Under the pieces are notes generated by a model, which worked only from the letters and a program-made list of their open reading frames with translations, searched no databases and was not told where the DNA came from. Positions 15,322 to 24,099 of a stretch of DNA of 64,000 nucleotides are shown here, piece by piece. Both the position numbers and the translations under genes were made by a program. How positions within the stretch are numbered: the stretch's first letter is position 1; the number at the start of each line of letters is the position of its first letter. Source of the DNA: Flavobacterium phycosphaerae (GTDB lineage: Bacteria; Bacteroidota; Bacteroidia; Flavobacteriales; Flavobacteriaceae). Where the stretch lies: contig NZ_JAAATZ010000001.1 in the NCBI RefSeq assembly GCF_010119235.1, forward strand, positions 2,510,501 through 2,574,500, in the 5' to 3' direction.

Positions 15322-16413
15322 CTATTTGTGATAGCCGTCGGTTAATGTTTTCAGAAAAGCGACTAGATTTAGTTCTTCTTCATCGGTAAGTTGCAGGTTT
15401 CCGAGTTCTTCTATATTTACATTCTGGCTTACTTCGGCAGCTGCAAATTCACCGGTGTTTAAATCTCTTCGATTGTAAAAACGCACCACTTTTTCCAATG
15501 TGGTTATGGAACCATTATGAAAGTAAGGGGCTGAGATGGCCACATTGCGCAAGCTTGGCACTTTGAATTTTCCGTAATGGGTTGGCTGCGACACAATGGC
15601 GCCAATTCCTAAATCGACATAATTGATGCCTAACGGATTTGAAGCTGCGGTATAAAAAGGATTATCCGGGTTTTTTGGCACGCCAAGATTGTCATAGGTA
15701 AAATCAGTAAACAACACTTTCTTTTGGTCAGGATCAGGATCGGTTACGTGGCAAAGGGCACATTTGGCTTTTCCTTCAAAAAGCACTAAACCTTTTTGTT
15801 CTTCCAGGCTAAGTGTAGCTCTTCCCTGCAGATAATAATCGTATTTGGAGGTGAAAGCATTGACTTCATCTGAAGTTTCAAAACGCATTAAGGCATCGGC
15901 TGCATAGGATAAAATATCATCATCAAAAGGAGAATTGCCATAAAGTGCTACGATTTGAGGGTAATAAGCAGCAGCTTTGATTTTGGCTACCACTTGTGCT
16001 GTTGATGTATTGTTCATTTCTACCGGATTGAGCAGCGGATGAATCATTTGTTCCTGTAGGTTTGGTGAGCGACCATCTAGAAAGAATCCACCAACAAAAG
16101 TTTCATCAATAGTATTGTAATAACGATTTGGAGCAAAAACATTGTAAGCTAAGTTGGGTGCATTTCGATTTCCAAAAGTATTGCTGACGGCACCTTCAGA
16201 AACAATCTGGTGCAGTGGGTCACTAAAACCGGTTTCGGGAGAATGGCAGGAAGCACAGGCCTGACCGATAGGATTGGACAGATTGGCGTCGTTGAATAGC
16301 AGTTTTCCCAAAGCAATTTTGTCATCAGGAATGGTGCTATATTCTTTTACATCAGAGCAACTGGTGAATACAAGGCTTGTAAAAAGAGTTATGAGAATAA
16401 ATTTGTAATTCAC
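15322..16413 (-). CDS. Di-haem cytochrome c peroxidase / MauG-family protein
   Basis: A 363-residue lipoprotein (lipobox-like FTSCSD). It carries two haem-attachment motifs, CASCH near residue 54 and CALCH near residue 215. It has the family features LGKLLFNDANLSNPIGQ, GFSDP, RNAPNLAYN, FWDGR-like FFLDGRSPNLQEQ, and KVPSLRNVAISAPYFHNGS. Cytochrome c peroxidases reduce hydrogen peroxide in the periplasm using electrons from small cytochromes; MauG-like members modify other proteins. It is the first gene of a three-gene operon (with 15288 and 14475), giving a likely electron donor at the end. Confidence 0.9.
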   Translation of the reverse strand: MNYKFILITLFTSLVFTSCSDVKEYSTIPDDKIALGKLLFNDANLSNPIGQACASCHSPETGFSDPLHQIVSEGAVSNTFGNRNAPNLAYNVFAPNRYYNTIDETFVGGFFLDGRSPNLQEQMIHPLLNPVEMNNTSTAQVVAKIKAAAYYPQIVALYGNSPFDDDILSYAADALMRFETSDEVNAFTSKYDYYLQGRATLSLEEQKGLVLFEGKAKCALCHVTDPDPDQKKVLFTDFTYDNLGVPKNPDNPFYTAASNPLGINYVDLGIGAIVSQPTHYGKFKVPSLRNVAISAPYFHNGSITTLEKVVRFYNRRDLNTGEFAAAEVSQNVNIEELGNLQLTDEEELNLVAFLKTLTDGYHK

Positions 16414-16799
16414 TATTTAGATTAATTAAAAATAAAGCGCAAATATATTTTCTCTTTTTGAAAATACAAACTTTATTTAGACTTATTTTAAATAATAATT
16501 TTAAACGATTGATTTTGTATGCGTTATAATAAGAATATTTTAACGTCAAAATACCCAAATGAATGTATAACTTTTTGAACGTTTTTATATGATTGAACAG
16601 TTAACTACTTATAGTTAAGGCTATGCTCGTTTACGATTAATGATTTGTTTAAGTCCAGGTTCACAGGTCAACAGATGCCAACTCCTAAAACAATAAATAC
16701 TTTATTATTTGTATTTAGTAATTCGTCAATTTCTATTAGTAAATATCGATACCCTTTCTCTCAAATGGCTTAATTAGAAATTCATATAATTCAGCTATT
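16414..16799. other. 386-bp gap with a possible coding remnant
   Basis: The gap holds the promoter of the peroxidase operon, which I cannot define further. Directly after the RloB stop, the minus strand at about 16730-16798 reads EIAELYEFLIKPFERKG then a stop, and further on IEIDELLNTNNKVFIVLGVG in another frame. These look like pieces of a degenerate gene, but they are too short to assign. Confidence 0.3.
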
Positions 16800-17825
16800 T
16801 CAGTAGAGTGTTATAAAAATTCTAGTATTGTCGTTCTTGAATAGAAAGTATTGCTGGTTATTGTTTTGTATTCTGTATTCAATAACGTCATTGGCTCTCA
16901 ATATTTGATTATTACTTCCATTGTTGTTAGTCAAATATTGATTATTTATAACCGTGCCGGGAGTCTCATTTAAGGAATCATCAGTGGTTACTAATGAATC
17001 AAGAAATAGAGCATTTAAAATTTGTGGATTTGGTTGTGTATGTGATACATTGACAACAATATCTCCATTGTCTAATCGGGTATTTATTGTCCAATTGTTT
17101 AATTGAATATTGGTATTTGCATTACCCCATTCTATGTTTAATGTGGAAGGAAGAAACTGATAAATTAATTGGTCAACGTTAGTGTATGGATTTAAATTGT
17201 GAAGAGGAGGTTGAGCTACATTTATGGAGGCACCAACCTGAAAACGCAGCCAAGCCGAATTTGTCAAAGCGACTTCAGTATTTTGATGTATTGCAGTAAA
17301 TAAATCAAAATCACTTTTTTTAGAATAGCCCGGGATGTAATTATTTCTCCTGATATAACCCGTTAAACAATCAATCGGTGTGCAATTAGGGACTAAATGT
17401 GAACCACAATTGGTTGGCCTACCATTAGCATTTTTACATTCGGTTGCATTAAATGTAGTGTTATTTTTTTCAAAATGCATTAAAACCCATTCTTCAAAAG
17501 ACCGGGAAGAAAATGCAATATTAACACCTGCAGCAGCGGCATCAGTAAAAGTGTCGGGAAGTCTTGGATGATTGTCTTTATCGAAAACCGCCCAGGCGTA
17601 ATCTGCTGAACCACTATCTAAAGCATTTTTTGCTATTTGAAAAAGTTGATACGGATTAGTTTGTGGGTTATTTTCGTTTTCATCGGGATAAACTTCAACC
17701 CGTTCAAATTTATCTAATGCTTCTTCTGTTTCTCCCCAACTGGTAAAGTAATTGAATTCGGTTGAGGTTCCTTCACAAGCAATAAAAAGTACCGGTTTTT
17801 TGGAAACCCTATTTCTCTTTCTCAT
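16800..17825 (-). CDS. RloB-like protein (AbiLii-type TOPRIM partner)
   Basis: A 341-residue protein from the ATG at 17825, which overlaps the upstream ATPase stop by 17 bp; a TTG at 17849 is also open. The first 200 residues match RloB: basic start MRKRNRVSKKPVLFIACEG, TEFNYF, AWAVFDKD, and SFEEWVLMHFE, which hold the conserved acidic residues of a TOPRIM-like fold. The last 140 residues are beta-rich and Asn-rich and go beyond the usual RloB domain. RloB works with an AAA ATPase in AbiL-type abortive infection, and PARIS uses a related pairing. The coupled RloA-type gene supports that. Confidence 0.8.
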   Translation of the reverse strand: MRKRNRVSKKPVLFIACEGTSTEFNYFTSWGETEEALDKFERVEVYPDENENNPQTNPYQLFQIAKNALDSGSADYAWAVFDKDNHPRLPDTFTDAAAAGVNIAFSSRSFEEWVLMHFEKNNTTFNATECKNANGRPTNCGSHLVPNCTPIDCLTGYIRRNNYIPGYSKKSDFDLFTAIHQNTEVALTNSAWLRFQVGASINVAQPPLHNLNPYTNVDQLIYQFLPSTLNIEWGNANTNIQLNNWTINTRLDNGDIVVNVSHTQPNPQILNALFLDSLVTTDDSLNETPGTVINNQYLTNNNGSNNQILRANDVIEYRIQNNNQQYFLFKNDNTRIFITLY

Positions 17826-19140
17826 ACTCCAATTTGTTATCTCGATCAAAAATAAAATCCATAGTTTTTATGTTCGGAAGCCCACCGAATTTGCCACTCA
17901 TATACCATTTGTCAAATGGGATATCATCACGAAGTCCTTCGATGTCTAAATCATAAACGCTATATAGTTTAGTACAACCATATTTGTCTTTTGAAGTAAT
18001 CCAAATTTGGTCTTTACGGAAATTATTTTTGTCGAGCAAAGTGGTTTCATGAGTTGCGAAAATCAACTGTGAATTGTATGGATTACTTCGAGGATGATGG
18101 AATAATGAAATTAAAAACCTGCAAAGGTATGGATGCATGCTGTTATCAACTTCATCTATCCATATTGGCCTTCCTCCAGTAAAATTTAAAGACAGCATTA
18201 TCTCGGTACATAAACCAACTAATGCAATTGTACCCGTTGATGCTTGGTTTAGTAAATCAAACTGATGTTGTTTAAAAATTTTGTGATCTTTGTAGACATT
18301 ATGCGTTGTTTTGAAACGCTTATTAATTCTTGAACCAGAGTATGATTCCTTGTTAACACCCGGTTTAAAAAACTCTTCTTCTTCAACAAGTTCTAAGCCT
18401 TTTATCCCTAAATCAGATAATTGAACAAGTTTAACAACTTTGTTTTTTATATCCTCCATTCCTTCAATATCACTTTCAAAAAGACTTTTGGCATTTTCGG
18501 CAAGCCCAATAAGCATGCCATTGGCAGCAGCATTTAATACCATGTTTCCATGTATAAAATAATTACGCATATTTTCCCAATATTCTTCTCCGCTGTTGCC
18601 TAACTCAGATAAGAAAAGACGTTTAGGATTTATTTTGTCAAAGCTGTTTTTGTTTTTAAAGAAATCACGGTTTATACTGGTAATTTTTCTTCCAGTTCTT
18701 TTGTAAATTATCTTTTGACTCTTTTCAGGGTAATATTTCAGTGTTTCTTCAATTATACCGTCTCTTTTAGAAATAGCCATAAAATAAATGTATTGAACTT
18801 TATCCCACCCAATAAAATTAAGAGTGAATTCGGTGGGTTGGTCAGCTGTTTCGACATCGAGTTCAAACGGTTCTGCAAGTTCAATGTTGTCGTTTACATC
18901 ATATCTGAACGAACGATCTATTAATTGTCGGAAAGCCCAAAAAGCTCGAATTACATTACTTTTACCACTGGCATTGGCTCCATAGATTACCGCTGTTTTG
19001 AGCAAACGAAATTTTTTTCCATTTTTTACAGTAATCTCTGCAACATTGTCTGATTTTCCTTTTGCTCCTGATGCTTCCAGACTAAAAAGAGTTTCATCTT
19101 TTATTGAGCGATAATTTTTTATTTTAAAATTAATAATCAT
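17809..19140 (-). CDS. AAA15/RloA-like ATPase of an AbiL-type abortive infection pair
   Basis: A 443-residue ABC-type ATPase. The N-terminus MIINFKIKNYRSIKDETLFS is the typical start of AAA15 ATPases. Walker A is YGANASGKSN near 53-62, Walker B is RPIWIDEVDNSMH near 320, and the switch histidine is in IFATHETTLLD. The central domain is long and charged. Such proteins sense infection and act with a TOPRIM/RloB nuclease-like partner. The RloB gene overlaps its stop, which makes a two-gene AbiL-like unit. What it senses is not known. Confidence 0.87.
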   Translation of the reverse strand: MIINFKIKNYRSIKDETLFSLEASGAKGKSDNVAEITVKNGKKFRLLKTAVIYGANASGKSNVIRAFWAFRQLIDRSFRYDVNDNIELAEPFELDVETADQPTEFTLNFIGWDKVQYIYFMAISKRDGIIEETLKYYPEKSQKIIYKRTGRKITSINRDFFKNKNSFDKINPKRLFLSELGNSGEEYWENMRNYFIHGNMVLNAAANGMLIGLAENAKSLFESDIEGMEDIKNKVVKLVQLSDLGIKGLELVEEEEFFKPGVNKESYSGSRINKRFKTTHNVYKDHKIFKQHQFDLLNQASTGTIALVGLCTEIMLSLNFTGGRPIWIDEVDNSMHPYLCRFLISLFHHPRSNPYNSQLIFATHETTLLDKNNFRKDQIWITSKDKYGCTKLYSVYDLDIEGLRDDIPFDKWYMSGKFGGLPNIKTMDFIFDRDNKLEYEKEK

Positions 19141-19227
19141 AATGCTTATTTTTTACAAAAATAAAACAATTTACAACGAAAACAATAAAAATATCTTTAA
19201 TTTTTGCAAATTAAAAACAAAAAACAG

Positions 19228-19761
19228 TTATTGTCGTCCTAAGATAGGGTTGATTCTATTCCGTAAATTATTTTCGAAAACAGGCATTACCCAATCATAA
19301 TTTTGTGTTGGAATATTTATATAGCTCAGTCTAAAAACTTCGTTTTGCATATTTTCACGAGCCTTTAATTTTAAACCAGTTGTGGGCTGCTCAAGCCTTA
19401 AATAAATATGTTCATAAAAGCGAGCATTAATTTTTTGTGATTTGCCTATGTAAAGAGGAATCCAGTCTTTTAATTCCGAATGTTTTGACAATCTCTTTTT
19501 CTTGGGGTTTGGCACCCATCTTTTTATATATAATGGATCCATCCATTTGAGACAGAATTCATCTGCCCATTCTTTGAAATGATTAAACTTTGAGTCATTT
19601 TTGATTTCTATCAAATATAAACCCTGACATTCAATTTTATCCCATTGTATCTTTTCAAGACTTGAAGGTGAAAATTCAAATGATTCTTCAAAATTTAGTG
19701 TTTGGGCAAATTCGAGTAATTCAACTTGTAAATCACTAATTTTTTTGTCTAGATTTTCCAT
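19228..19761 (-). CDS. GIY-YIG-like protein
   Basis: A 177-residue protein. A GIY-YIG pattern is split as GLYLIEI near residue 48 and PLYIGKSQKINARFYEHIYL near residue 100, with the conserved Arg and later Glu in PVFENNLRNR. Between them is an insertion, RWVPNPKKKRLSKHSELKDW. GIY-YIG proteins are metal-dependent nucleases in repair, restriction and mobile elements. It lies 87 bp upstream of the RloA-like gene on the same strand and could be co-transcribed with it. Confidence 0.65.
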   Translation of the reverse strand: MENLDKKISDLQVELLEFAQTLNFEESFEFSPSSLEKIQWDKIECQGLYLIEIKNDSKFNHFKEWADEFCLKWMDPLYIKRWVPNPKKKRLSKHSELKDWIPLYIGKSQKINARFYEHIYLRLEQPTTGLKLKARENMQNEVFRLSYINIPTQNYDWVMPVFENNLRNRINPILGRQ

Positions 19762-19870
19762 TTATGCTAGCTGATTATAATATAAAATCTTTATTGATAT
19801 CTCCTAGTCATTCTTCATTGTACAAACACAAGATAGAATTACTTTTTTATTTGACTTATCTTATTAAAAT

Positions 19871-21268
19871 TTAAATTTTTTCAAAAAAGTCAATTTCTCC
19901 AAAAATTCCATCTAGATCATAAAACTTAGCATGGTTTATGACGTAACCGTTGTAACCACAATATTTTAAAATTAGTTTACTTATTAGAGTATAAAGTTTA
20001 GCACTAACATATATCATACGGTTATCAATTTCTTTGCTTGTTCGTTTGGTCTCATCGTGCATTAATATATTTCCATGAAGTAAATCATTGCGATAATCTA
20101 TTGCCTTTTCATCAAGGTTGGAAAGTGATATGCCGAGTTGATCAAATGGTTCGCGAAGTTTCATCGCATTTGAAATTTTCTTAGTATTTACAGGTTGGTT
20201 AATTGCTGCAACTCGCCTTCTAATTTTTATTGCTGCATCTGAGTGCATTTTTGATGCGTTTTTATCTATCACTAAATTAAGTTCGTCAATTATTTCCTTT
20301 GCTAATTCTTCATCTGTGATAAGGCTTTGTCTTATCTTTTGTTCATTGATTATTATATTGGCAAAAGATTCAAGTATAACTGAAAATACCCCTGGCATTG
20401 AAACCACAGAGCTTAAACTCGCCACCTCCATTAAAAATATAATTGCCACAGAAAGCTCTTCGCTATCATGAATTTTATTGACAAAATTTGAAATTACTGA
20501 AGCTGGTATTACAGTAAGTATAGATTCATAACGTTCTGCTATTTTCCTTTGATCGTGCAGTAGTGTGAAAGAATATGGGTTGGATGTTACCGGATGATAA
20601 ATCGACTTTAACGCTTTTCTAGACAAGCGTTGGTAAACAAAATTATCACCAGAAAAAATATAATTTTCACCACCCGGCATGTAGCCAATTAAAAAGCCAA
20701 TCCCCTTTTGAATAGAGTAGGAGTCTTTTTTAAAATTACTATAACTAACCGGGTCTAGGTTTTCTATAATAATATAGCTTTGATTGTTATGCTTATGCTG
20801 TATGATGTCGTAACGTTTATTTTTGACCTGTACTCTGGTGCATTCGAAAGCCCAGGGAATTTTGCCGTCATACTTCGGAAATTCGAGTTTGTGATGAAAA
20901 ATGTGTGTTCGTTCTGATTTGTCAAAAAAAAACATTCGAAAAAGTTTCCTTCTGTTTAAATTCCCCTTTGTAAAAGTATCTACGTCGCAGGCGCTTTCAC
21001 ATGGTATTTGAGTAAAATTTTTATTGACAGGTTCTTTGAAATCGGAAGATTTGATATAGTATTGAGAGCCTTCAATATTAATATCAAGCGTACCATTTTT
21101 CGAATATGGGAAAATACCTTTATGGAAAAAAATAAATTTCCTATTAGATTTATTCAAATAGGCATTATTTGACTCGTCACGAATTAAAACTTTCTGTTTA
21201 TTAAAGCCTTCGACCCAATTAATGATTGCTAATTCTTTTTTGAAATTTTTTATTTTACGTTCAATCAT
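19871..21268 (-). CDS. HEPN-domain protein (ApeA-like), probable defence toxin
   Basis: A 465-residue protein. The first 220 residues are beta-rich, with WAFECTRVQVKNKRYDIIQ and IIENLDPVSYSN. The C-terminal 230 residues are helical and contain YRNDLLHG near residue 390, the R-x4-H signature of HEPN ribonucleases. This beta-domain plus HEPN arrangement resembles ApeA, a HEPN protein that protects against phage by RNA cleavage. The gene stands between a GIY-YIG and a PD-(D/E)XK-like gene in the defence island. The ApeA relation is from layout, not from a search. Confidence 0.6.
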   Translation of the reverse strand: MIERKIKNFKKELAIINWVEGFNKQKVLIRDESNNAYLNKSNRKFIFFHKGIFPYSKNGTLDINIEGSQYYIKSSDFKEPVNKNFTQIPCESACDVDTFTKGNLNRRKLFRMFFFDKSERTHIFHHKLEFPKYDGKIPWAFECTRVQVKNKRYDIIQHKHNNQSYIIIENLDPVSYSNFKKDSYSIQKGIGFLIGYMPGGENYIFSGDNFVYQRLSRKALKSIYHPVTSNPYSFTLLHDQRKIAERYESILTVIPASVISNFVNKIHDSEELSVAIIFLMEVASLSSVVSMPGVFSVILESFANIIINEQKIRQSLITDEELAKEIIDELNLVIDKNASKMHSDAAIKIRRRVAAINQPVNTKKISNAMKLREPFDQLGISLSNLDEKAIDYRNDLLHGNILMHDETKRTSKEIDNRMIYVSAKLYTLISKLILKYCGYNGYVINHAKFYDLDGIFGEIDFFEKI

Positions 21269-21390
21269 AATTCTTACTAATGATGATGAAAAGAGGTTAT
21301 ATTAAATTAAAGTCTTGTAAATTTTATCAATAGTTTCATCTGATACCAATACCTTGCAATGACTATTAAAAATAAAAAGCGATGCATAGG

Positions 21391-22452
21391 TTAAGTTTTC
21401 AATTTTTTTTGAGAAAAAAAATGTTTACCAATAGGTATTGTTACAGTTTCACCAGCATTAACAATCTTAGTGTATAAAACTATTCCAATTAGATTTTGAT
21501 ATTTTGTAATATTAGCTGCTAAACGATCTATTGCAGTCTGCATATCAAATAACATAAAATACAATGGTGTAACTGAAATATATAATAACCCATTATATTC
21601 TTGTGGTATTTGTTTTGCTTTGTTTAACCTGCTATTTATGCGACTTGTTTCATCAAAATCATGTGGCAAGCTATCAAAATGAATAGGTCTTATCTTATTC
21701 AGTTTACAAATTTCATTAAAGCTTTCTGTGTCTCTTTCAGGAGCTAAGAGAAAATTAAAGCGAGAGTCACTATAATAAATTATTTGATTATTTTCTTTTA
21801 CCTTTCTTTTAGCTTCATCGATTATTACCTTTATATCTATATATTCTTCCTCAATGATTATTTTTTTTTGTTTACCATAAAATGGAAACTGAGGCGGAAC
21901 ATAATTAAATTGATTATGGAAAAAATTATAGTTATTACTAATGATTTTCTGTGAATCAGCTTTGCCAAGCGTTGTCAGTTCAATATAAAAAACATCACTA
22001 TTTATTTTGTTAATTACCTCAATATCCGGTGTTTTGTCGTTTTTATTCTTCCCTTTATCTTCCTCAATAAATGAAATTTTGAAATCTTCCTGATTATACA
22101 TTCTTGCAATTTCAACAAAGGTTACTGCTTCTGAACTTGCATCTGAATGACTTAAAAGCTTTAATAATAATTTATTATAATTACTGTCTGAAGTTTTTAA
22201 AGTTTTTAGTGTATCAGTAAATCCGATTAACTCCTCAATTTGCCATTTTGTTTTTTCACTAATCTTTTGTCTTAATGGGTGATTAACTGAATAGGTTTTT
22301 AAAAAATTACGACCTAATTCCTGCTCAAGAAAATTGAGTGAATCAATTGCCTTTTCTCTTATTGTATCATCTATTGTTTCTAATGATAAAATATATTCTC
22401 GTTGTTTGCTCCATTTAAAATGGTCATTTTCACTTATAAATATATTTTGCAT
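21391..22452 (-). CDS. Putative PD-(D/E)XK-fold protein
   Basis: A 353-residue protein with no family I can name. Residues about 140-175 show EAVTFVEIARMYN, then DKTPDIEV and FYIELTTLG, which fits a restriction-fold pattern (E, PD and E-x-T in place of E-x-K). The rest is mixed alpha-beta with many lysines. It lies 15 bp from the next upstream gene (22468-23136), so the two are probably co-transcribed. The nuclease idea is inference; the lysine of the core is replaced by threonine. Confidence 0.5.
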   Translation of the reverse strand: MQNIFISENDHFKWSKQREYILSLETIDDTIREKAIDSLNFLEQELGRNFLKTYSVNHPLRQKISEKTKWQIEELIGFTDTLKTLKTSDSNYNKLLLKLLSHSDASSEAVTFVEIARMYNQEDFKISFIEEDKGKNKNDKTPDIEVINKINSDVFYIELTTLGKADSQKIISNNYNFFHNQFNYVPPQFPFYGKQKKIIIEEEYIDIKVIIDEAKRKVKENNQIIYYSDSRFNFLLAPERDTESFNEICKLNKIRPIHFDSLPHDFDETSRINSRLNKAKQIPQEYNGLLYISVTPLYFMLFDMQTAIDRLAANITKYQNLIGIVLYTKIVNAGETVTIPIGKHFFSQKKLKT

Positions 22453-22467
22453 ACTACAATTTATAGG

Positions 22468-23136
22468 TTAAAAAATTAATTTTTCACAAAACTGGATTGC
22501 TTCAGGACATTTCACGATTATTGAGTCATTAATTGGAATCGGAGAAAACCAAACGAAACGATACTCTTGTTGATGTTTATACTTATCAAGCTTTAAAAAA
22601 AGCTCTTTCCCCATCATTATTCGGTTAATAATATCCTGAGTTTTTTGATTATTTGAAACTTCCATTTCATAAAACTCTTCAATATGAGTATGGAAATAAT
22701 GGCTTCTCGATGATGTATAATCGCAATTGCCTTCTAAACCAGAAAACACAAAAGGAAGTTTTTTTGAAATTTCTATGGCAAATAATGTTGGATTATTTAT
22801 CTGAATCGCACATGTAGCATTAAAGTCTTTGACTACCTCTTTACTTATTTTGTTTGTGGTTGACATTACATAGGCATTCAATCCTGATTCATAAATTATG
22901 TGGCTGGATTTTTTAGTTTTTTCATTATAACCCCCAATCATCATTTCACCTTCGCGTCCATCACCCTGCATTTCGTCAGGATATTTTTTAAATTTATTGA
23001 AGCAGCTTATCATTATTTCTCCGGTCTTAAAAAAATTATCAAGCCATATAGTATTATCCAACAATCTAAATACCGGTTCGCGTTTCAAGTTCCAATCAAT
23101 ATGAAAGTTTAGTGAATTAGGAGTGTAGTTTATCAT
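22468..23136 (-). CDS. Hypothetical protein, defence-island partner of 21391-22452
   Basis: A 222-residue soluble protein. The segment IWLDNFFKTGEIMISCFNKF followed by DEMQGDGREGEMMI, with YKHQQEYRFVWF near the end, resembles the general plan of DUF2971-type proteins, which have a phage-related distribution. That match is weak. No catalytic motif can be named. It starts 15 bp before the following PD-(D/E)XK-like gene and may form a two-gene unit with it. Confidence 0.5.
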   Translation of the reverse strand: MINYTPNSLNFHIDWNLKREPVFRLLDNTIWLDNFFKTGEIMISCFNKFKKYPDEMQGDGREGEMMIGGYNEKTKKSSHIIYESGLNAYVMSTTNKISKEVVKDFNATCAIQINNPTLFAIEISKKLPFVFSGLEGNCDYTSSRSHYFHTHIEEFYEMEVSNNQKTQDIINRIMMGKELFLKLDKYKHQQEYRFVWFSPIPINDSIIVKCPEAIQFCEKLIF

Positions 23137-23286
23137 TTTTTATTGAAGGGTTGCGCAACTTTTAACTGTCAAGCTAGTAGCGTTAGTTAAATAAGTATAA
23201 TTTTCTATTTAGTATTAATGCTTTAAAAAAAGCTGTCTCAGATATTGAAACAAACCAATGTTTTTCTATAAAAGAGCTTCTTACTA

Positions 23287-24072
23287 TTATTCAAGTTTCC
23301 GATGGATTAATGAAACTGTTGACATTATATCTAAAGCATCAGTTTCATTTATTTCCCAGGTAATTTTTGGAGCATGGGCAGCAGTATTTCTAAACATCCC
23401 AAAAACACCTTTTATCAGATTAGCAAAACCTTTGTGCTCACTTTCTTCTGTTTCGTTTGAGAGTTTGTTAATCGTTATTAGAGGATTCTTTATTGAAAAT
23501 GCTAGTTCAATTAATTCACTCCCATCATGATTTAAACCAGTTTTTTGCCTAATAGTTTCTGCAATGCTTTTAACTGCCTCAAAGACTGAATGGAAATAAT
23601 TTTCTGCTAATAATTCTGCTTTACAATATTCATATATTTTTTCATGAGTATTTCTTTGTTGCAGCTTACTCTTAAATCTATTAGCTTTTTGTTCTGCCTC
23701 TGAGATTGTTGAGGTTGAGTCTGTTGAAGTAAATTTGCCGTTTTCTTTGAGTTTTAAACCTGAGAACGATAAATATTTGTTCAGTTCAAATCTAATGTCC
23801 TCAAACTGTTCATTTTTTCCAACAAACCTTGCAGGACTCATTGATTTATTAATGAAAGTTAAGATATTATTAGAATTTTTATTCTTATTTTGATAGTTGA
23901 CAAATGCATTGTATAATCTTTTCCATTTTGTTATTATGGGGTCACAATCGGCAATCCGAGCTTCTGCCAGAAACTTTTCAATTTCAGTTCCTGATAGTCC
24001 TTTGTTGGTCTCTCCTAAAGTTTTACTTATTCCTTCAATTACACCTGCTTCTAATGGTTCAAATATTTTCAT
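23287..24072 (-). CDS. TIGR02391 (Ymh-like) family protein
   Basis: A 261-residue protein. The C-terminal 130 residues match TIGR02391: YFHSVFEAVKSIAETIRQKT, then GSELIELAFS, and MFRNTAAHAPKI, which holds an R-N-x3-H pattern like HEPN proteins. The N-terminal half is helical and begins with a winged-helix-like domain. Members are common near restriction and abortive infection genes. The stop to next-gene distance is 27 bp from the Mrr-STAND gene upstream, so both are probably one transcript. Confidence 0.75.
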   Translation of the reverse strand: MKIFEPLEAGVIEGISKTLGETNKGLSGTEIEKFLAEARIADCDPIITKWKRLYNAFVNYQNKNKNSNNILTFINKSMSPARFVGKNEQFEDIRFELNKYLSFSGLKLKENGKFTSTDSTSTISEAEQKANRFKSKLQQRNTHEKIYEYCKAELLAENYFHSVFEAVKSIAETIRQKTGLNHDGSELIELAFSIKNPLITINKLSNETEESEHKGFANLIKGVFGMFRNTAAHAPKITWEINETDALDIMSTVSLIHRKLE

Positions 24073-24099
24073 ATATAGTTTTCAAAATTAGATGATTTA

